A stretch of DNA of 64,000 nucleotides from Crocinitomicaceae bacterium (GTDB lineage: Bacteria > Bacteroidota > Bacteroidia > Flavobacteriales_D > Crocinitomicaceae): NCBI GenBank assembly GCA_016719925.1, contig JADJYC010000009.1, forward strand, positions 93,588 through 157,587, in the 5' to 3' direction. This document shows positions 57,854 to 64,000 of this stretch, piece by piece. Below the pieces are notes generated by a model. The model was not told the origin of the DNA and did not search any database. It saw nothing but the letters and a program-made list of their open reading frames with translations. Every line of letters begins with the position of its first letter. Position 1 is the stretch's first letter. The position numbers and the translations under genes are program-made.

Positions 57854-58797
57854 AAATAGGCACGCATTACATACCGCTGGAAGTACTGTACACATTGGCC
57901 GTTGTATTTGGTGTGCTGATCATTTGCAGCACTGTATTTGCAATTTATCATCATAAAGCAAAATCAACTTTTTCCAAAGAGCTGGTTGTGCGCACAAAAT
58001 CCTGGTGGTATATTTCACTGGGTGTTTCATTGGTTGTGGCAGGTCCTTTATTGCCTGCTACACTTGTTTTAGCTTATGTTTCTTTTGTTGCGCTGAGAGA
58101 AATGTTTTCAATCGGATACTTCCGTGAATCTGACCGCGCGGGTTTGTTCCTTGCATATATTGCAGTGCCCGTTCAGTATTATCTGGCCTATCATAATCAC
58201 TATGAACAATTTCTTTATTTCATTCCGGCATTCATGTTTGTTGGTATTCCTTTTATTCTGGTAACGGCAGGACAAATTCCAAAAATTGTCCGGTCGATGT
58301 CATTGATTCCGTCAACACTTATACTGACTGTTTATATGATCAGTCACATGGTTTTGTTGTATCATGTTGAGTTTCCTGATTATGAACTGGGAGGCGGAAG
58401 TTTGATTTTGTTTTTAATCATTGTTACTTCTTTCAATGATGTTTTTCAATTTACATGGGGCAAACTTTTTGGCAAACATAAAATCATGCCGCTTATCAGT
58501 CCCAATAAAACGTGGGAAGGATTAATCGGAGGAATAATCTGCACAACTTTGCTGGCTTACTTTATGCGCTTTCTCACACCACTGAATCCAATGGAGTCTT
58601 TAATTGTCGGATTTGTTCTTGCATTGGGCGGTTATATCGGCGGAGCCTTGATGTCAGCCATCAAACGTGATCTTGGTATTTAAGATTCTGGTAACCTGAT
58701 TCCGGGACATGGTGGAGCAATGGATAGATTAGATTCAATTATAATCACTGCACCGGCGTTTTTTCATTTACTCACCTATTTAATTTCAAACAGATGA
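57850..58797 (+). CDS. ynbB: CdsA-like phosphatidate cytidylyltransferase, in-frame stop
   Basis: Integral membrane enzyme of about 315 residues that makes CDP-diacylglycerol from phosphatidate and CTP. The end matches the CdsA signature SxxKRxxxxKDxxxxxPGHGGxxDR as SAIKRDLGI-DSGNLIPGHGG-AMDR. The hyphen marks a TAA at 58681-58683 exactly where Lys (AAA) is expected; TTTAA for TTAAA would be a paired homopolymer slip. Coding then continues to TGA at 58797. With the YnbA-like gene just upstream this mirrors the E. coli ynbAB pair. The next start, ATG 58794, overlaps by 4 bases. Confidence 0.82.
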
Positions 58798-59449
58798 GTA
58801 ATTTATTAGCCAGAATAGTATACCTCATTCTGATCAGACCCTGGCTGAGACATTTTATTGGTGTGCAATTTGAAAACAGAAAAGCGCTGCAGAAAAAACG
58901 CAGTACATTATTGTGGCAAATCACAACAGTCATTTTGATTCGGTTGCTATTATGGCAGCTCTTCCCAATCACAAATTCAAATCCACACGCGCTGTTGCCG
59001 CAGATGAATATTTTGGAAAAAGTGCGCTTAGCAGATGGCTGATGAGTTTTTTCTTTCACGCTGTTCTGATAAAACGCAATCCGGATGAAAATGATCCTTC
59101 AGCAATTGATTTGCTGGATGCTGAACTGAAAAATGGAAAATCACTGATTATTTATCCTGAAGGAACAAGAGGAACAGATGGAGTTATGAAAGATTTTAAA
59201 TCTGGTGTGGCAGTATTGTTAAAAAAGAATCCGCAGATTCCTTTTGTACCTGTTTATCTGGATGGTTTTGGAAAAGTGCTTCCTAAAAATGCTTACCTAA
59301 TTATTCCGCTGGTTTGTAAAGTTAGATTCGGTGAACCGGTGTATGCAAAACAGGGTGATGTGGGAGAGATTCTTGATTACGTGCAAAGTGAAGTACAGAA
59401 ACTTCAAAGTCCTGATGCAAGAAATAATAACCATTTTGAACTGGAATAA
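58794..59449 (+). CDS. PlsC-type 1-acylglycerol-3-phosphate acyltransferase, frame broken
   Basis: Membrane acyltransferase of about 220 residues. The active site HX4D is NHNSHFD, and the second block is SLIIYPEGTRGTDG (EGTR). It would form phosphatidate, the substrate of the CdsA-like enzyme encoded just upstream; the three genes overlap or abut. A frameshift near 58912 joins KKRSTL to IIVANHNSHFD. The C-terminal KVRFGEPVYAKQGD fits the family. The later reading from 58913 is continuous. Confidence 0.87.
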
Positions 59450-59451
59450 TT

Positions 59452-59799
59452 ATGACAACACCTTTAATTTCTGTGGTATTTTTTTTGATTGCATCGGTAC
59501 TGGGTGCATGTGGACAGTATCTTTATAAAAGCGGTGCTTCACAAGTTGAAGGCGGAATAGTAAATTACATTTCCAATATCCGCATTATTGGCGGAGTGGT
59601 TTGTTATATTGCTGTGATGGTTTTGTTTGTTGCTGCATTTAAAAAGGGTGGATCATTGACTGTTTTGTATCCGGTATATGCAACTACTTTTATATGGGCC
59701 GCATTGCTTGGAATGATTTTTTACGGAATACCCATCAAGCCGGTAAACGTTGCAGGAATGGCCTTACTTGTTGGTGGTATGTATCTGATGGGAAAATAA
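59452..59799 (+). CDS. SMR/ArnE-like small membrane protein
   Basis: Small membrane protein of 115 residues with four helices (SVVFFLIASVLGACGQYLYK, IIGGVVCYIAVMVLFVAAF, GGSLTVLYPVYATTFIWAALLG, VNVAGMALLVGGMYLMG). Length and the central SLTVLYPVYATTFIWA segment resemble the EmrE/ArnE small multidrug-resistance fold. In ArnE/F this fold flips lipid-linked sugars. Position 2 bases after the PlsC gene suggests a role in moving the lipid made by this module (inference). Confidence 0.75.
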   Translation: MTTPLISVVFFLIASVLGACGQYLYKSGASQVEGGIVNYISNIRIIGGVVCYIAVMVLFVAAFKKGGSLTVLYPVYATTFIWAALLGMIFYGIPIKPVNVAGMALLVGGMYLMGK

Positions 59800-59810
59800 A
59801 TCAAATTTCA

Positions 59811-60635
59811 TTGAATAAATTTTCTTCATATTTTTTTGTTGTCTTTTTACTGAGTCAGACTTTTTTTTCTGCAGCAAAGGAACAATTGCCGTATGGAGGG
59901 AAAAAAGATGTGATTGTCATTCATCATCCTGAAAAATCAAAAGGTGAAAAAGAAGCAATTTTGATTATGTCCGGTTTTGGTGATAGTAATAAAGGCAGAA
60001 AAAATCAAAAAGCTTATTTTGATTCAACAGGTTATGATTTATACATTCCAGATTTTCTCTCAAAAAAATCATTTGCGCAATCGTATGAAAATTTCAAACA
60101 ATTTTATGCCTTTCAGAAAATGGAAGAATATAATAAAGTGCATGTGCTTGCTTATATTCTTGGCGCCTGGATTCTGAACTCATATATTATTGAAGAGGGC
60201 AAACAGAATATTTCTACGATTGTGTATGACCGTAGTCCGCTTCAGGAAAGAGCGCCCAAAGTAGTGAATGAAAAAATTCCGTTACTTGGCAGAATGGTCG
60301 CCGGGCAGGTTTTGGAGGATCTGACATTAATTGATTATCCAACCATTGATACAACCGGATTGAAAATTGGTGTGATCATAGAGAGCAAAGCTTCACCGCT
60401 TATTCGAAAATTCAAAAAGAAAACGATGAGTTACGGAGCCATTGACTGGAATAATCCGGATTTAAATCAGATTTATCATGATAAAATCTACACGCGTTTA
60501 CATCATGATGAAATGTATGTTACGTTCAATGAAATAGGTGCTGAAATAATGTGTTTTATTCGCACAGCTAAATTTCCTGATACTGCCAGAAGAGAGGCGT
60601 TTGACTGGGATCCGTTTAAAAAGTACAGGGAGTAA
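59811..60635 (+). CDS. Exported alpha/beta hydrolase-like protein
   Basis: Protein of 274 residues from TTG 59811, with a signal peptide NKFSSYFFVVFLLSQTFFS. Segments AILIMSGFGDSNKGR, HVLAYILGAWILNSYIIEEG and TIVYDRSPLQERAPK suggest an alpha/beta hydrolase or lipase-like fold. However, the nucleophile elbow (GxSxG) is absent: YILGAW is at its usual position. It may therefore be inactive or another fold. It lies 12 bases after the SMR-like gene, the last plus-strand gene of this lipid module. The weak start codon is odd. Confidence 0.55.
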   Translation: MNKFSSYFFVVFLLSQTFFSAAKEQLPYGGKKDVIVIHHPEKSKGEKEAILIMSGFGDSNKGRKNQKAYFDSTGYDLYIPDFLSKKSFAQSYENFKQFYAFQKMEEYNKVHVLAYILGAWILNSYIIEEGKQNISTIVYDRSPLQERAPKVVNEKIPLLGRMVAGQVLEDLTLIDYPTIDTTGLKIGVIIESKASPLIRKFKKKTMSYGAIDWNNPDLNQIYHDKIYTRLHHDEMYVTFNEIGAEIMCFIRTAKFPDTARREAFDWDPFKKYRE

Positions 60636-60666
60636 AATCTTTGATTAAATTGGTTATTCTTGACTT

Positions 60667-61481
60667 TTATTTAATAAGATTTACTTCTTTTTTAGCCAAT
60701 TTCAAAATGATAAGCCAGGCAATAAAAAATGGTATTAAAAAGGGAATACTTCCGAATAGCATCATTCCTAAAATAATTAATACAAATAATCCATCGATTT
60801 TTGATTTTATAAATTCTTCAGGTTTGAGAAGTTGAGCAATTTTCAGATTCTTTGCCGCATTAGCCAGCACGGGATATCCGATAATAAGAGAACCGATTAT
60901 GATAACAGCTCCGGCTATTTCAAACAAGAAAATGGCACAAAGAATTCCCAGACCAAACGTAAACAAAAAAATCAGACTGATTAAGAACAATTTAATGCCT
61001 TTAGCTTTTCGTAATTCATACTCTTCATTCAGTGATTCCGGATCAGTGACCCTTTCAGTTTCGCTTTCAGAATCTATGACTTCGGGTCTTTCTTGTTTGT
61101 TGTAGTGTTTTATTTTTGTTACCGGTATTTTGAATTTATGATCTGAGGGCGGACAATCCGTATAAGTAATATTTTCATTATCTATTTCAAGAATTATGCA
61201 GTCAAGATAAGCACCGCTCTGCATGATGATAGTATCACAAACCACGAACTTTCTTTTTTTAATGTGTCATCAGAAATCGGCGATTCAGATTGAAATATGT
61301 TTTTATCGGAATTGAATTCATTCATATTTAATTCAGCAACAGCTTCAGGTTTGATTTCTTTCAGATCCGTAAACTTCTGCCTTCCAAAATTTGCTGATTT
61401 GTAAGATGTACAAGATGAAACAAACAGTACCAAGAGTACCTTGAAAAATATTTTTGTTAAAATCAAATTTGTATTTTTCAT
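60667..61481 (-). CDS. Diverged relative of the array lipoproteins, frame broken
   Basis: Lipoprotein plus membrane protein of about 270 residues. From ATG 61481 the signal reads MKNTNLILTKIFFKVLLVLF then VSSC, followed by ANFGRQKFTDLK, the same motif as in the array at 48-53 kb. A frameshift near 61240 joins the linker to CDTIIMQSGAYLDCIILEID, a beta segment often seen in Bacteroidota exported proteins. Then a charged linker and several membrane helices (LFLISLIFLFTFGLGILCAI, GAVIIIGSLIIGYPVLANAA, GLFVLIILGMMLFGSIPFLI). It is the last gene of the minus-strand ketosynthase-to-lipoprotein run. Function unknown. Confidence 0.62.
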
Positions 61482-61497
61482 ATTGCTGAGTTTTGTA

Positions 61498-62610
61498 TTA
61501 CAATAAATGCATCTTGACTCCAAGCGAATTCAACGTTTCTTTTTCATGACCTTTAAAGAGTTCACCCGGACAAAGAACTCCCTTCAATTCAATACCCGCT
61601 TTCATTTTTTGCACAGCCAGATAAATACAGTTCGCAGTCAGTTTGTACATATCCGTTGTTGTTAATTTCAGCATGTCTGAATTTCCGTTTTCATACTGCA
61701 CCTGAACATAAACAGTGCATTGCTGCTTTTGTCTGTCTGATTCTGACGGACCGGCAAATGCTCTTTTTTTCAGTTGAATTAATTCTGCTTTCAGGTCACC
61801 TGAAGGTTTTTCTGCATCTCCAAAAAACAAACTCTCTTCATGACTGACCAGCAAATAACTCATGACCTGTTTTGGTTTGTACTTTATATAATTGAAAACA
61901 AGTTCAGGTAACGGGTAGGGTATGGCTGTATTTTTTTCAGAGGTGGAAAAATCAATTTTTTTTATTTCTTCTGATGGCTTGTAAGTATACCAGTCACCGT
62001 TTTCTATTTTCTGAAAATTCCGGTACTTGCTTAATTTCATAGTAATACGTGTACCGGGTGACGGTTTGGAGTGATCAAATAAATAATACGTGAACAGGGA
62101 ATTTATTTTTCCGGTTTGTTTAATCAACGTTTGTACGGCCAGATCAGCCAGCATAGACTCAAACGCGCAGCCATGAATAATACAAGTGTTGTTGGCAATA
62201 GCCCTGATATGATTCTCTTCAAATGATTTTTTTATAAAAGAAGATTCACCGCAGATGTCCAGATAATATTTGTTCTTTGCCTGAGATATCAACTTTACAA
62301 ATGCTGCTGATTCTTCGGTAAATGGTCCTGCACAATTAATGAAAAATGAATGAGCAGAAATCAGATTCTGACATTCTTGTTCTCTGGAAATATCGCTAAT
62401 TATTATTTCTGAAACACAACTGAATTTTTTTTGAATTTCCTGAAGTTTTGATTCATCTCTTCCTGCAATATTGATGCTAATCTGATTATCCTGAAAGTAG
62501 TTACAAATCAGCTTACCGGTGTAGCCATAGGCTCCAATCAATACAATATCAGTTTTCTTTTGAGCCAGTTTGAGGTTGGGTTTTGGTTTCTTCCAGTTTG
62601 TACAAAACAA
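61498..62610 (-). CDS. Saccharopine-dehydrogenase-like oxidoreductase
   Basis: NAD(P)-binding protein of about 360 residues. The Rossmann motif is DIVLIGAYGYTGKLICNYF, followed by AGRDESKLQEIQKKF and FFINCAGPFTEESA, matching the saccharopine dehydrogenase/trans-acting enoyl reductase superfamily. A C-terminal part (PGTRITMKLSKYRNF, FAGPSESDRQKQQCTVYV) also fits it. The open frame begins at TTG 62610 inside the ACP gene; no ATG is available near the Rossmann start, so the true start is uncertain. Within a ketosynthase operon a trans-acting enoyl reductase role is attractive, but this is inference. Confidence 0.72.
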   Translation of the reverse strand: MFCTNWKKPKPNLKLAQKKTDIVLIGAYGYTGKLICNYFQDNQISINIAGRDESKLQEIQKKFSCVSEIIISDISREQECQNLISAHSFFINCAGPFTEESAAFVKLISQAKNKYYLDICGESSFIKKSFEENHIRAIANNTCIIHGCAFESMLADLAVQTLIKQTGKINSLFTYYLFDHSKPSPGTRITMKLSKYRNFQKIENGDWYTYKPSEEIKKIDFSTSEKNTAIPYPLPELVFNYIKYKPKQVMSYLLVSHEESLFFGDAEKPSGDLKAELIQLKKRAFAGPSESDRQKQQCTVYVQVQYENGNSDMLKLTTTDMYKLTANCIYLAVQKMKAGIELKGVLCPGELFKGHEKETLNSLGVKMHLL

Positions 62611-62974
62611 TTTTACACAAGGAATGCACGGTAAGCAGTTTTACCAGCTGATGAACTGTTAAGCCTTCTACAAGTTTATTCTGATCAAGTTCGGTCATGT
62701 ATTTTTTTAAAACAGTTAACCCCTGAGTAGTAATTAAACCATTCACTTCATAGGGCTCATTGCTCATCTTTTCACGTGCTCTGGATTCAAAATCACTTAT
62801 TTTAAGTTCTACATTGAAATGTGATTCCAGTTCAAATAATATATCTACCAGATCGATGGAATCAATACCAATCTTATCAAATAACGTATCGTTCAGTTCA
62901 ATAGAATCTTTTGGTTTTCCAACAGATTTTTCAATTACTTCTTTTACAGTTTCAAAAATTTCTTCGAGTGTCAT
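62549..62974 (-). CDS. Acyl carrier protein
   Basis: Acyl carrier protein of 141 residues, longer than the usual 80. The phosphopantetheine site is GIDSIDLVD with Ser39. The helical core (LEEIFETVKEVIEKSVG, ILFELESHFNVELKISDFES) matches ACP. About 60 extra residues follow (GLTVLKKYMTELDQNKLVEG and on), ending in SKEN. The extension resembles ACPs in Bacteroidota flexirubin and aryl-polyene clusters, though I cannot verify that here. It begins 5 bases after the SDR stop. Confidence 0.85.
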   Translation of the reverse strand: MTLEEIFETVKEVIEKSVGKPKDSIELNDTLFDKIGIDSIDLVDILFELESHFNVELKISDFESRAREKMSNEPYEVNGLITTQGLTVLKKYMTELDQNKLVEGLTVHQLVKLLTVHSLCKIVLYKLEETKTQPQTGSKEN

Positions 62975-62979
62975 AATTG

Positions 62980-63738
62980 CTAATACATTAAACCTCCGTC
63001 AATGTCAAGTGTTGTTCCGGTAATATAAGACGAGGTTTTTTCAGAGGATAAAAATAATACGGCTTTTGATATTTCTTCAGGTGTTCCTATTCTTCCAAGA
63101 ATTATCTGGTCATTCAATTTCTGAGAGGCACGGTCTTCAAGTGCTTTGCTCATAGGTGTTTTCACAGCTCCCGGGCGTATGGCATTCACACGGATATTTT
63201 TTTTACCAACTTCCTGTGCAAGTGTTCTGGTAAAGGTATCAACGGCTGATTTGGCAGATGCGTAAACTACAATTCCCCTTCCCGCTTTTGAACTTGCAAC
63301 AGATGAAATGTTTACAATTGCTCCAGATTTTTGTCTGAACATGGTTTTTAATACAGATTGGGTAACCAGCATGACAGTTAAAAAATTCTGATCGATCATA
63401 TCATGCAGATGCCGTTCTTCCATCATGGCAAAAGGATACTCCGCTGCTTGTCCTGCGCAGTTTACCAACACATCAATCCGTTTGAATTCAGTTTCAATTT
63501 CTGAAACAGTTTTTTGCAGCATGTCTTTATTTAAAAGATCGCATTTGTAGCCGAAAACCTGTTCTGAGTTACCTTTTTTTTCGTCAATCCAATTTTTTAA
63601 AAGTTTAAATTTCTCTTCATTTCTGTAAAGACAAATTACCCTCGCATCTTCCTGAATAAAATCAAGACAAATCTGTTTGCCTATCTCACCTGTACCGCCG
63701 GTGAGTAAAACAATTTTATTTTTTAGATCCAGATTCAT
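62980..63738 (-). CDS. SDR family 3-oxoacyl-ACP reductase-like protein
   Basis: Short-chain dehydrogenase of 252 residues, FabG-like. Cofactor motif VLLTGGTGEIGK (TGxxxGxG), NCAG, catalytic Ser in VNISSVASSK, YxxxK as YASAK, then RVNAIRPGAVKTPM, and the end ITGTTLDIDGG are all present. In this operon it would reduce the beta-keto group on the acyl carrier protein encoded next. The start ATG 63738 overlaps the ketosynthase stop by 4 bases, so the genes are translationally coupled. The frame is intact. Confidence 0.9.
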   Translation of the reverse strand: MNLDLKNKIVLLTGGTGEIGKQICLDFIQEDARVICLYRNEEKFKLLKNWIDEKKGNSEQVFGYKCDLLNKDMLQKTVSEIETEFKRIDVLVNCAGQAAEYPFAMMEERHLHDMIDQNFLTVMLVTQSVLKTMFRQKSGAIVNISSVASSKAGRGIVVYASAKSAVDTFTRTLAQEVGKKNIRVNAIRPGAVKTPMSKALEDRASQKLNDQIILGRIGTPEEISKAVLFLSSEKTSSYITGTTLDIDGGLMY

Positions 63739-64000
63739 AACATCTCATTTTTGATGGCAAGTACAGTATTGATTCCGCCAAACGCAAAATTATTTGTCAG
63801 CGCATTTTTTATTTTCAGATTCATATTTGTTTTGACAAGATTCATTTCTGGTTTGAGCGGATTTTGCATATTCAGATTTCCGGGAATAAAATTATGTTTT
63901 ATGCACTCCAGTAACATGCACACTTCCTGAATTCCTGCAGCGGCAATGGCGTGTCCGTGCCGGTCTTTTGTGCCTGAAATGTGAACATTTAAAGCTGCTT
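63735..64000 (-). CDS. Beta-ketoacyl-ACP synthase, C-terminal part
   Basis: Only the last 88 residues are inside the window; the gene continues to the right. ISGTKDRHGHAIAAAG has the position and form of the KS active-site His block (GHxxGAAG), IQEVCMLLECIKHNFIPGNL follows, and NNFAFGGINTVLAI matches the NSFGFGGxN end block. The order KS, SDR, ACP, reductase on one strand suggests a fatty-acid-type or polyketide pathway separate from housekeeping fab genes. The Ala-Ile substitution in the His block marks a specialised KS, but type cannot be set without the rest. Confidence 0.75.
   Translation of the reverse strand, partial: AALNVHISGTKDRHGHAIAAAGIQEVCMLLECIKHNFIPGNLNMQNPLKPEMNLVKTNMNLKIKNALTNNFAFGGINTVLAIKNEML

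Overview
The window looks like a chromosomal segment of a Bacteroidota bacterium, probably Flavobacteriales (a Crocinitomicaceae- or Cryomorphaceae-like lineage is a guess). The evidence is four large secreted proteins that end in type IX secretion (T9SS) sorting-type tails, a TonB receptor with a carboxypeptidase-regulatory-like N-terminal domain, many lipoproteins, AT-rich DNA, and promoter elements of the TAnnTTTG type, some only a few bases before the start codon. I see no rRNA, tRNA, CRISPR array, prophage or insertion sequence.

Reading-frame quality limits the annotation. At least fifteen genes, including the essential replicative helicase dnaB, are interrupted by single-base indels, mostly in A or T runs, and a few by in-frame stops of all three kinds. 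The simplest explanation is consensus error in homopolymers. I therefore list most broken genes as single whole genes and describe the breaks.

Layout: 0.1-4.2 kb, a T9SS-exported protein and a badly broken TonB receptor. 4.2-9.1 kb, a CASTOR/POLLUX-like ion channel, a lipoprotein, an unusual SDR with a Cys4 segment, and a TruA-like pseudouridine synthase. 9.1-16.8 kb, an exported M1 peptidase, an ACMSD-type amidohydrolase joined to NTF2-like domains, and a pair of M16 peptidases (one catalytic, one not). 16.8-25.6 kb, lipoproteins, a lamin-tail T9SS protein, dnaB, and a POT peptide transporter with an inserted domain. 25.6-33.5 kb (minus strand), a hydrolase, gcvT, an acetyltransferase, an HMA protein, a MntA/HepT toxin-antitoxin pair, a LURP-one-like protein, and a small operon of Gfo/Idh oxidoreductase, lipoprotein and sugar-1-phosphate transferase. 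33.7-38.7 kb, an exported nuclease/phosphatase, a glycine-lipid-type GlsA/GlsB acyltransferase pair, a lipoprotein and a LOG protein. 38.8-45.4 kb, a tetR-tolC-hlyD-acrB efflux operon. 45.6-48.4 kb, an RNase H with two viroplasmin-like domains, a START protein, short repeat tracts and a DinB protein.

48.4-52.75 kb is the most unusual region. It holds an alternating array of five genes: three lipoproteins with C-terminal membrane helices (shared motif after the lipobox, NFNKQKxT) and two paralogous outer-membrane beta-barrel candidates. The middle lipoprotein is a mosaic of its neighbours. A fourth, diverged relative lies at 60.7-61.5 kb. I cannot assign a function.

52.75-64 kb is lipid and secondary-metabolite chemistry: a UbiA-type prenyltransferase, a halogenase-like flavoprotein, a YnbA/YnbB-like phospholipid head-group module with a PlsC acyltransferase and an SMR-like membrane protein, two alpha/beta hydrolases, and a minus-strand operon (ketosynthase, reductase, acyl carrier protein, saccharopine-dehydrogenase-like enzyme, lipoprotein). 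The ketosynthase runs off the right edge, so a polyketide or fatty-acid-type pathway, possibly aryl-polyene or flexirubin related, probably continues beyond the window.
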